From: Dethiothermospora halolimnae
Lineage (GTDB): Bacteria; Bacillota; Clostridia; Tissierellales; VENL01
Reading direction: 5' to 3'
NCBI RefSeq assembly: GCF_037577855.1
Contig: NZ_JBAKFX010000011.1
Coordinates: forward strand, 1-64,000
DNA: 64,000 nt
Below are positions 18,444 through 25,695 of this stretch, piece after piece; the first letter of the stretch is position 1, and each line of letters starts with the position of its first letter. The position numbers and the translations under genes are program-made. The notes beneath the pieces are model-generated. The model was not told the DNA's origin and did no database searches. It saw only the letters and a list, made by a program, of their open reading frames with translations.

Positions 18444-18697
18444 GAAAGCTTATTAACTCTCAGTAATAAAAGGGTTATTAACTCCCAGTAATAAAAGGGT
18501 TATTAACTCCCAGTAATAAAAAGATTATTAACTCCTAGTAATAAAAAGATTATTAACTCCCAGTAATAAAAAGATTATTAACTCCTAGTAATAAAAAGAT
18601 TATTAACCCCTAGTAATAAAAGGGTTATTAACTCCTAGTAATAAAAAGATTATTAATTTCCAGTAAATATAAAAATTATTAATTTTCAATAATATAA
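18444..18697. repeat. Tandem array of about ten 25-bp hairpin-forming units
   Basis: Units recur with exact 25-bp periodicity (TATTAACTC at 18451, 18476, 18501, 18526, 18551, 18576, 18601, 18626, 18651), with a last degenerate unit near 18677. Each unit contains TTATTAACT and AGTAATAA, which can pair around a CCC/CCT loop. Units differ mainly at AAGGG versus AAAGA. There are no unique spacers, so this is not a CRISPR array. It lies between minJ and uvrB, upstream of the uvrB promoter. Confidence 0.9.
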
Positions 18698-18698
18698 A

Positions 18699-18722
18699 AA
18701 TTTGCCCTAAGGCAAATTTTAT
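18699..18722 (-). terminator. Terminator-like hairpin downstream of the minJ-like gene
   Basis: AAAATTTGCC-CTAA-GGCAAATTTT lies 118 bp past the stop at 18839. T-rich sequence follows the stem on the minus strand. Confidence 0.65.
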
Positions 18723-18838
18723 AGTTAATTTTAAGTATACCCAAATATTAAATTAAAAAACTATTGTTACTGTTATTATAGTATAAAGTTCAGAACTTTT
18801 CATTTGTTACTTTAATGTTTATAAGTGAAATTTAGCCA

Positions 18839-20068
18839 TTATTTATTAAGTCTATTTTTTAGCCATTTTATAATATTAATAATAGGACTTTCTTTTTCGC
18901 TGACAATCAATGCATATGATGAATGTCTTGGGACTACTAGTAATCCCAATGATTTTATATAATCCTTTGATCTTATATCCTTTGAAATCAAATTATTATT
19001 AATATCGTAGTAATCTATTCTCAAATGTTTAAAATTGTATGACAAAACTTGATTTATTTCATCTTTAGTATTAATTCTTGTCCCATTTATAGCTAAGATA
19101 ATATCTCCCGATCTTATTCCTAAAGTATGTCCCCATTTATTCGGTATTGTATCCAATACTTTTACTCCTATTTTAGATGGAGCATATACAGCTCTCCCCT
19201 TCTTTCTTTTTCCATGCTGTATTATAGCCTCATGGACTATTGGAGAAAACAGTGCCGCTATATACTTAAATAAATATATATGGGATGATATTATCGATAA
19301 TAGTAATAGTATTATACTAAAAATCATTAAATATATTGATGATTTTTTTAATTTCCTCCTTGGATAATCAGTAATTGATATATCACTATATCCTAAAACT
19401 GCTATTACTCCTGCCATCATTAAAAATATATTTTCTGATGGCATACCCAAATCCCCTAATCTAAATATAGGCCATAATTCTGTAGGGGACATTCCACCTT
19501 CAGTTATACCTTCTCCAATAATTAAAACTATAAATGGAACGGGCCAAAATCTTATAATATTAAAACCACCAACAATTCTATTTTTATATTCAACAAAAAT
19601 AGGTATCTTACTATTCTCTCCGTCTATTAATATTAAAAAACTTTCTATTAAATGGAGTATTGCAACTATAGCCATTATACTAGATACATTTATTTTTGGA
19701 AATCCTAGGGTCAAGCTTAATAAAGATAAAACACCCCCACCATAGGAAAAACACAAAAACCTTGGGTGTATAAGCATAAGTAATATAGCCATAATAAAAA
19801 TATATTTAAAATCCTCTAGGTTTATATTAATACCTAATAAAAGTATTATAAAGCTACCTAATAAACCACCTACTAGTCCCATAACCATTGACTTCAAAGT
19901 TCTCTCTATAACAGATTTTTTATTTACAGATAAAATTTTTTTCTCTAGATCTCCTATCCTTTTATACTGAAATCCTACGATTATAACCATTACCCAATAT
20001 ATTGGATTTTTTATAACTGATAAAACAGTGATAAAAGAAGAGATAATTATTTCTAAAAACAATTCCAT
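18839..20068 (-). CDS. MinJ-like multispanning membrane protein with PDZ domain
   Basis: This protein of 409 residues has about eight membrane segments in residues 1-280. A PDZ-like domain follows near 295-390 (KVLDTIPNKWGHTLGIRSGDIILAINGTRI in overview). Topology, length and gene order (ftsE, ftsX, ctp, minJ, uvrB, uvrA) match Bacillus MinJ/YvjD. There it links DivIVA to MinCD and helps place the division septum. No protease residues are seen, so the PDZ domain probably binds a partner. The assignment rests mainly on synteny and topology; sequence identity could not be measured. It ends at the tandem hairpin repeats. Confidence 0.7.
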   Translation of the reverse strand: MELFLEIIISSFITVLSVIKNPIYWVMVIIVGFQYKRIGDLEKKILSVNKKSVIERTLKSMVMGLVGGLLGSFIILLLGININLEDFKYIFIMAILLMLIHPRFLCFSYGGGVLSLLSLTLGFPKINVSSIMAIVAILHLIESFLILIDGENSKIPIFVEYKNRIVGGFNIIRFWPVPFIVLIIGEGITEGGMSPTELWPIFRLGDLGMPSENIFLMMAGVIAVLGYSDISITDYPRRKLKKSSIYLMIFSIILLLLSIISSHIYLFKYIAALFSPIVHEAIIQHGKRKKGRAVYAPSKIGVKVLDTIPNKWGHTLGIRSGDIILAINGTRINTKDEINQVLSYNFKHLRIDYYDINNNLISKDIRSKDYIKSLGLLVVPRHSSYALIVSEKESPIINIIKWLKNRLNK

Positions 20069-20120
20069 ATTAACCCCCGTGGCAAAGGCTTTTGGCCTTT
20101 GAATTTTAAATTGTAAATTA

Positions 20121-20330
20121 GCTGAGGATTACGAATCCCCCAGCAACCTAGTCCCAATTAGTCCACAAGCTAATTATCGGAGAATGAATTCTCCTCTACT
20201 TAGTGTAATTGAGAATTGACACTTGACAGTGTATAGTTAAGGTACAAAATCGGCAAAGCCGATTTGAATATAATATTTTACGAATGAAGTGAGTAAAATC
20301 ACCTTCAATTGTCAACTGTCAATTATAAGT
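20121..20330. repeat. ATTACG hairpin, GAATTC hairpin and family 2 element
   Basis: The ATTACG hairpin (GCTGAGGATT...) is at 20121-20145, a GAATTC hairpin at 20177-20200 and a family 2 element at 20205-20328. The element has inner hairpins AAATCGGC-AAA-GCCGATTT and ATTTTACGAATG...GTAAAAT, here in the reverse order from other copies, so this copy is inverted. It fills the gap between the minJ-like and ctp genes. Confidence 0.65.
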
Positions 20331-20390
20331 AAGTAGTTTTCAATTTATTTAATGGTCTGATTATAAATTTCCTAGCAAAGTGATAGTTAG

Positions 20391-20430
20391 GACATAAAAG
20401 CCATTAGAAATATTTCTAATGGCTTTTATG
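20391..20430 (-). terminator. Intrinsic terminator directly after the ctp gene
   Basis: CATAAAAGCCATTAGAAA/TTTCTAATGGCTTTTATG forms a long perfect stem adjoining the stop codon at 20431. It separates the ctp gene from the minJ-like gene. Confidence 0.8.
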
Positions 20431-21657
20431 TTACTTCGTCTTTTCATTTATAACTTCGATGGCCTTCTGTAATTGATTATCCTTTTTTATATTATCTGTT
20501 CCGAATTTTTCAACACCCTCTGCTAATTTTATTACTATATTGGGCGCTATACCTATGCCATGAATATTCTTTCCACTTGGAGTGAAATATTCAGAAACTG
20601 TAAGCTTAAATCCAGAACCATCCATTAGTGGTGTGATCCTTTGTACTATACCCTTACCAAATGTTTTTGTTCCTATTAAAGTGCCAGATTCAGTATCCTT
20701 TACTGCCCCTGCTAAAATTTCAGATGCACTTGCACTGCCTCCATTAATCAAGATAGTAAGGGGTATGTCTATTTTAGATTTATCTGATTTTATATATTCT
20801 CTTTTTTTATTTTTAGTTTGAGTATATACTATTGTACTTTCTCCGATTAATTTATCCGCTATTTCAGCACACTGATCCAATAATCCACCGGGATTATTTC
20901 TTAAATCTAATATCAAACCTTTTATATCCTTTTCTTGTAATTTACTTAAATGGTTTGAAAAGTCCTGAGATGTTTTTCTATCAAAGGTTGCTATTCTTAT
21001 ATAACCTATATTATTGTCAATAATAGCAGATTTTACACTCTTTACCCTTATTTCTTCTCTAATAATATTGAAGTCTATAAGTTTTTCATCACCGTTTTCC
21101 TGTTTTCTAAGTATAGTTACAGTTACCTCGGTTCCAGGTTCTCCCTTCATAACAGATACTGCGTCATCCATCTGTTCTGCAGTAAATTCCTTTCCATCAA
21201 CCTTTACAATTTTATCTCCCGTCTTTATTCCTGCTGCTTCCCCGGGAGAATCTTCAATAGGTGCCACTACAGTTATTAAATTATCTTCTCCCGCAGTGAT
21301 TCTAACTCCTATCCCTACAAAAGATCCCTCTGTATCTTCCATAAAATCTTTAAATTCCTTTTTAGTCATATATGAGGAATAAGGGTCACCTAAAGAAGCA
21401 AACATTCCCTTTAAAGCCCATTCATAAAGCTTATCTTCATCAATATCCCTTAAATAATTTTCTTGTATATGATCAGATAATTCTTCCATCTTGTAATACT
21501 TATTATTCATATAAACAAGCTCTTCGTATTTTTCCTCCGTTAATGAGTATTTATCACCTAACTTTACTGGAACAACACTAATTACTGCCAACGTACCTAA
21601 ACTGGTTATCAGTATTGCAATTATAATACCTATTAAAAACTTCTTTTTTGATACCAT
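20431..21657 (-). CDS. Carboxy-terminal processing protease (S41, CtpA/CtpB)
   Basis: This exported serine protease has about 408 residues. An N-terminal membrane anchor (FLIGIIIAILITSLGTLAVI) is followed by a PDZ domain near 85-170 (VAPIEDSPGEAAGIKTGDKI). The S41 core has the nucleophile in GGSASASEI (about Ser310) and the lysine in TFGKG (about Lys335). The 25-residue spacing matches E. coli Tsp Ser430/Lys455. In Bacillus the orthologue CtpB cleaves SpoIVFA in the forespore signal; whether that applies here is unknown. ATG at 21657 follows GGGGTGA; an in-frame TTG lies one codon before it. Confidence 0.92.
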   Translation of the reverse strand: MVSKKKFLIGIIIAILITSLGTLAVISVVPVKLGDKYSLTEEKYEELVYMNNKYYKMEELSDHIQENYLRDIDEDKLYEWALKGMFASLGDPYSSYMTKKEFKDFMEDTEGSFVGIGVRITAGEDNLITVVAPIEDSPGEAAGIKTGDKIVKVDGKEFTAEQMDDAVSVMKGEPGTEVTVTILRKQENGDEKLIDFNIIREEIRVKSVKSAIIDNNIGYIRIATFDRKTSQDFSNHLSKLQEKDIKGLILDLRNNPGGLLDQCAEIADKLIGESTIVYTQTKNKKREYIKSDKSKIDIPLTILINGGSASASEILAGAVKDTESGTLIGTKTFGKGIVQRITPLMDGSGFKLTVSEYFTPSGKNIHGIGIAPNIVIKLAEGVEKFGTDNIKKDNQLQKAIEVINEKTK

Positions 21658-21760
21658 CAATATGTCACCCCAAACTTTTTTACTAATATTTTATTGTATT
21701 AAATATATGGTAACATTATACCACTAAAGCATTATTTTTAAAAGAAAAGGGCTGAACTAC

Positions 21761-21903
21761 AGAGAATAGATAATAGAGAATAAAGAATAGATGTGGTTAT
21801 TTTACTCCCTACGGTCGTAAAATTTCATTATATAATAAAACAAAGTGGCCTACGGCCACTTTGCACATTATTTATTCTTTATTCTTTATTATCTATTCTT
21901 TAA
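21761..21903. repeat. Family 1 MITE-like element
   Basis: Terminal inverted repeats of about 30 bp (GAATAGATAATAGAG on the left, TATTATCTATTCTT on the right) enclose two hairpins. One is ATTTTACTCCC...GTAAAAT near 21796-21820, the other CAAAGTGGCC-TAC-GGCCACTTTG near 21840-21864. The right end reaches the stop codon of the peptidase gene. This is the cleanest copy of the family. Confidence 0.75.
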
Positions 21904-21905
21904 TT

Positions 21906-23033
21906 CTAAGGTCTCTTCACATAATTCAATGGATTCTTATAATCACCATTTATTCTTACCTCAAAGTGTAAGTGGGGGCCAGTGGAGTTTCCTGTTGTAC
22001 CAGCTTTAGATATAACTTGTCCCCTTTTTACCGATTGACCTTTTCTTACCACTAGTCTAGAGTTATGGGCATATAGTGTAGTTCTTCCACCACCATGGTC
22101 TATTATAACTGCGTTTCCATAACTACCTAATCTACCAGAATACATGACCTTACCAGAGTTAGATGCCAATATATTAGTTCCTGTCGGGGCAGGTATATCT
22201 ATACCAGTATGATAATTTTTAAGTCCTGATATTGGATGGGTTCTCCATCCAAAGGGTGAACTTATCCTACTATACCCTTGTACAGGCCACATCATTTCTC
22301 CCCCTGCATAGGCCTTCTCCATTTGCTGTCTTTGTATTACACTTCTTATTTGATCTGCTTGTTTCTTAAGATCATTTTCCATTCTATTGATAGCTGTATA
22401 GTTAGTTCTTAACTTTTCCATTCTAGTAGCTTTCGCTCTACTGGCAACAGCTAAATTTTTCTTTTTAACGGCAAGCTTTTGTTTAGTTACTTCAACCTCT
22501 GCATATTGTTTTTCCAATTTCTTTTTCTTTCCATCGATAATATCCCTTTGTTCCTTCATATACTCAAGTAATTCCACATCATGATCTGCCAACCTTTTTA
22601 CCATATCAGCCCTAGTAAGTAATTCGCCAATATCATCGGAACCTAGTAAAACTTCCAGGTATCCAACAGATCCACTTTTATACATAGTTCTAAGTCTTGA
22701 ATTGAAATTTTCTTTCTTATTAGAAATGTTTTCTTTCGCTTCTTCCAACTCTTCTTTTGTATTCTCTATATTTTTATTGATTGTATTTAATTGATTTTCA
22801 ACCTTATCTAATTCAGCATTTGCAGCATATATCTCTTTATCCAACTGCTCTATCTGTACTTTAACATCTTTTATTTCACCCTGTAATTCCTTTTTCTTTT
22901 CTTGAACATCCTCTATTTTTTCTTTAGTTTTATCTAGATTTTTCTTATTTTCCTCTAAACTATCTTCTGCATATACCACTACATTAACTAATAATACAAA
23001 AATTATAAGAAAGTATATTTTTTTTCTCCTCAT
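21906..23033 (-). CDS. EnvC/PcsB-like murein hydrolase: coiled coil plus M23 peptidase
   Basis: A signal peptide (IYFLIIFVLLVNVVVYA) precedes a long coiled coil (about 25-240). A C-terminal LytM/M23 domain follows, with HTGIDIPAPTG, an internal GGGRTTLYAHNS and HLHFEVRING; the zinc ligands H, D and HxH are present, so it should be an active endopeptidase. It lies 10 bp downstream of ftsX. FtsEX recruits and activates such coiled-coil hydrolases (EnvC, PcsB, CwlO) through the FtsX extracellular loop, so this is the likely partner. It acts outside the membrane at the septum or side wall. Confidence 0.9.
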   Translation of the reverse strand: MRRKKIYFLIIFVLLVNVVVYAEDSLEENKKNLDKTKEKIEDVQEKKKELQGEIKDVKVQIEQLDKEIYAANAELDKVENQLNTINKNIENTKEELEEAKENISNKKENFNSRLRTMYKSGSVGYLEVLLGSDDIGELLTRADMVKRLADHDVELLEYMKEQRDIIDGKKKKLEKQYAEVEVTKQKLAVKKKNLAVASRAKATRMEKLRTNYTAINRMENDLKKQADQIRSVIQRQQMEKAYAGGEMMWPVQGYSRISSPFGWRTHPISGLKNYHTGIDIPAPTGTNILASNSGKVMYSGRLGSYGNAVIIDHGGGRTTLYAHNSRLVVRKGQSVKRGQVISKAGTTGNSTGPHLHFEVRINGDYKNPLNYVKRP

Positions 23034-23043
23034 CGTGTCCCCC

Positions 23044-23943
23044 CTATACTTTTAAGAATTTTCTAAGGGATATTATACTACCCAACATCCCAATTCCAAC
23101 ACCTATAGCTAAAAACATGATTATAATATCATCAGCTAGCATTTCAGCCGGTATTAAGTAAATCATAAATAGAGAATAAAATTTATCATTAACATATTCA
23201 AATAAATATTTGTAACTATAATTGATAACTAAGATAGATAAAATTGACCCTATCAATCCTAAGATAATCCCTTCAATAATAAAGGGCCCTCGAATAAATC
23301 CGTTCGTTGAACCTACATACTTCATTATGTTTATTTCTCTCTTTCTAGCAGCAACTGCTAATTTTATGGTGTTGGAAATAATAAATATAGATATAAGTAT
23401 TAATATACCTATTACTACAACTCCACCTACCCTAACAAAATCTGCTACCTTTATTAATTTATCTAAAATCTCATTATAGTACTTTATTTCCTCAATACCT
23501 TTCAAAGCTTTTAAATTTTCTACTACATGACTTGCATACTCTATATCTTCAAGTTGAATTATATAAGAATTCGGTAATGGATTCTCATCTTCTACCCCTT
23601 CAAGAAGATAAGCTTGATCTCCCCACTCTTCTTTCCAAAGTTCTAAAGCTTGAGCCTTAGACTGAAATATCACCGATAATACTCCATCATAATCAGATAT
23701 TATGCCATTTAAATTAGTCATTTCTTCTTCAGAAAGACCATCTTCCAGATAAACATGTATCTCATCAAATTCCTTTTTAGTTACATTAGCAAGATTATTC
23801 ATATTTAATACTAGCATAGATATTATCCCCAGTATGATTAACACCGCTGTAACTGAGCCAATAGATGCGATTCCCGACATTTTATTTCGCCATAGTCCTG
23901 TAAATCCTTGCTTTATAATATATTTAAAATTCCTAACCTTCAT
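23044..23943 (-). CDS. ftsX: Cell-division ABC permease FtsX
   Basis: FtsX is the membrane partner of FtsE that transmits ATP hydrolysis to a periplasmic or wall hydrolase. It has a short cytoplasmic start (MKVRNFKYIIKQGFTGLWRN), one membrane segment and a large extracellular domain (about 50-165). Three C-terminal membrane helices of the FtsX family follow (VVVIGILILISIFIISNT; GIILGLIGSILSILVI; ADDIIIMFLAIGVGIGML). A longer reading to 23967 exists, but AAAGGGGTG is best spaced to the ATG at 23943, and this gives the typical N-terminus. It overlaps the ftsE end by 11 bp, indicating translational coupling. Confidence 0.92.
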   Translation of the reverse strand: MKVRNFKYIIKQGFTGLWRNKMSGIASIGSVTAVLIILGIISMLVLNMNNLANVTKKEFDEIHVYLEDGLSEEEMTNLNGIISDYDGVLSVIFQSKAQALELWKEEWGDQAYLLEGVEDENPLPNSYIIQLEDIEYASHVVENLKALKGIEEIKYYNEILDKLIKVADFVRVGGVVVIGILILISIFIISNTIKLAVAARKREINIMKYVGSTNGFIRGPFIIEGIILGLIGSILSILVINYSYKYLFEYVNDKFYSLFMIYLIPAEMLADDIIIMFLAIGVGIGMLGSIISLRKFLKV

Positions 23944-24619
23944 CTCCATACACACCCCTTTGCTCATCCCTTATAACTTGTCCACCTTTTAGCTCTATTA
24001 CTCTTCTTTTCATTGTATTTACAATATCGCTGGCGTGTGTGGCCATCAAAATAGTTGTTCCCCTATTGTTTATTTGTTTAAGTAACTTCATTATATCCCA
24101 TGCTGTTTCAGGATCTAAGTTTCCAGTTGGCTCATCGGCAATAATAACCGATGGATTATTTATAAGGGCTCTAGCTATTGAAACTCTTTGCTGCTCTCCC
24201 CCTGATAATTGTCTCGGATATTTTTCTGATTTTTGACTTAACCCAACCATACTTAAAATCATAGGAATTTTCTTTCTCATTTCCCTCCCTGAAGCCCCTA
24301 TTATCTCCATTGCAAAGGCAACATTTTCATAAACTGTCTTTTTAGGCAATAGCCTAAAGTCTTGAAAAATAACCCCTATATTTCGCCTGATAAAGGGAAT
24401 TCTTCTACTTCTTACTTTTGTTATATCCTTATTATCTAAAATTATTTTTCCACTGGTGGGTTCCGTCTCTTTTAATAAAATCTTTATCAGTGTAGATTTC
24501 CCTGCTCCACTGGAACCCACTAAAAATATAAACTCTCCTTTATCTATAGATAAAGTTATATTTGATAAGGCAGTAACTTCATTATCATAAATCTTATTTA
24601 TATTTCGAAACTCGATCAA
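23933..24619 (-). CDS. ftsE: Cell-division ATP-binding protein FtsE
   Basis: FtsE is the ABC ATPase of FtsEX. Starting at the TTG at 24619 gives IEFRNINKIYDNEVTALSNI and 228 residues, the standard FtsE length, with AGGAGTGG well placed before it. An ATG at 24643 would add eight residues and contains the ribosome-binding site. Motifs are Walker A GSSGAGKS, Q-loop IFQDFRLL, signature LSGGEQQRVSIARAL, Walker B VIIADEPTGNLD and the switch histidine MATHASD. It is first in the ftsE-ftsX-hydrolase run. Confidence 0.94.
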   Translation of the reverse strand: MIEFRNINKIYDNEVTALSNITLSIDKGEFIFLVGSSGAGKSTLIKILLKETEPTSGKIILDNKDITKVRSRRIPFIRRNIGVIFQDFRLLPKKTVYENVAFAMEIIGASGREMRKKIPMILSMVGLSQKSEKYPRQLSGGEQQRVSIARALINNPSVIIADEPTGNLDPETAWDIMKLLKQINNRGTTILMATHASDIVNTMKRRVIELKGGQVIRDEQRGVYGDEG

Positions 24620-24643
24620 TATTACCACTCCTGTTCCATACAT

Positions 24644-25010
24644 TTACCATATTTTATATATTCGACACGTTGATTTTAATTCCTTTAAATATTCTTCTTT
24701 TTTTGTAGTCATATGTTACTATTTTAAACTTCTTAATGTTGTTTAATAATAATTATTAGGGAAATATAATAACTCTACATAAATTTTATCAAAAACAGTA
24801 CCATAAGTTCAATGGATATTTCATTTTTCTATTAATTGGATTATAATTAAGTATAGAGAATAGTTAATAAAGAATAGATATTGTTATTTTACTCCCTACG
24901 GTCGTAAAATTTCATTTATATAATAATACAAAGTGGCCTAGTGCCACTTTGCACCTTATTTATTCTTTATTATCTATTCTTTATTATCTAAATTAAGGGG
25001 AGGTTTTATT
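24644..25010. repeat. Divergent intergenic region with a family 1 element
   Basis: Bases 24851-24990 form a family 1 element. The left arm is TATAGAGAATAGTTAATAAAG. Inside are ATTTTACTCCC...GTAAAAT (24886-24910) and CAAAGTGGCCTAGTGCCACTTTG (24929-24951), and the right arm is TATTCTTTATTATC. Bases 24644-24850 are AT-rich upstream sequence of ftsE, without a clear consensus promoter. No gene is seen. Confidence 0.65.
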
Positions 25011-25583
25011 TTGAATAAAGAACTTATGAGAAAAAAAATTTTAGAAAATAGAAAAGCTATTAATGACAAGGAACTTAATGAAAAGTCTCAAAAGATAATA
25101 AATCACCTATATGAAACTGATTTTTATAAAGAAGCTAAATGTATAATGGCTTATATAGATTTTCGAAATGAAGTTAAAACTGAAGAATTTATAAAGAAAA
25201 CTTTATCTGAAAATAAAAAAGTTATTATTCCAATATCTGTTCCTAAAACTAGGGAGCTTATTTTATCGGAACTAAGGGATTTTGATAATGAACTAATTAA
25301 AGGGACATATGGAATTTTAGAACCAAAAGAAGATTTTATCAGAAAAACTGACTTTAATAACATTGATTTAGTTTTAGTTCCCGGAGTTGCCTTTGATAAA
25401 AGGGGTTTTAGAATTGGTTATGGTGCTGGATATTATGATAGATTTTTAAGTAAGCTTGATGAAAGTGTCCCAAAAGTGGCCCTTGCCTTTGATTTACAGA
25501 TGGTCCCTAAAGTAGAAGAAGGCCCTTATGATATAGCAGTAGATTATATTATAACTGAGTCTGGGATAATTGAATGTAAATAG
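25011..25583 (+). CDS. 5-formyltetrahydrofolate cyclo-ligase
   Basis: This enzyme converts 5-formyl-THF to 5,10-methenyl-THF with ATP, returning the storage form to the one-carbon pool. The 190-residue protein has the family patterns IMAYIDFRNEV, GILEPKED, VLVPGVAFDKRGFRIGYGAG and YYDRFLSK near its C-terminus. The start is TTG with AAGGGGAGG eight bases upstream. It is transcribed alone on the plus strand, facing the Lon-like gene, and shares a bidirectional terminator with it. Confidence 0.93.
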   Translation: MNKELMRKKILENRKAINDKELNEKSQKIINHLYETDFYKEAKCIMAYIDFRNEVKTEEFIKKTLSENKKVIIPISVPKTRELILSELRDFDNELIKGTYGILEPKEDFIRKTDFNNIDLVLVPGVAFDKRGFRIGYGAGYYDRFLSKLDESVPKVALAFDLQMVPKVEEGPYDIAVDYIITESGIIECK

Positions 25584-25589
25584 AATAGG

Positions 25590-25615
25590 TTGGGGGATTA
25601 CGAATCCCCCAACAA
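25590..25615. repeat. ATTACG hairpin
   Basis: A perfect copy, GGGGGATT-ACG-AATCCCCC, flanked by TT/AA and followed by CAAC. It lies six bases after the cyclo-ligase stop. Confidence 0.8.
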
Positions 25616-25659
25616 CTTTTTTGAATTTTTTTCTTTTAATTTATAATTTAAAATTGGAA

Positions 25660-25695
25660 TAACAAATAGGACCAAGTTTCTTGGTCCTATTTGTT
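25660..25695. terminator. Bidirectional intrinsic terminator between convergent genes
   Basis: AACAAATAGGACCAAG/CTTGGTCCTATTTGTT is a perfect stem. It overlaps the stop of the Lon-like gene and can also serve the cyclo-ligase gene. Confidence 0.85.

Noticed and set aside
18444..18697. Tandem repeats as a CRISPR array
   Set aside because: Units follow each other every 25 bp without unique spacers, and no cas gene is present.
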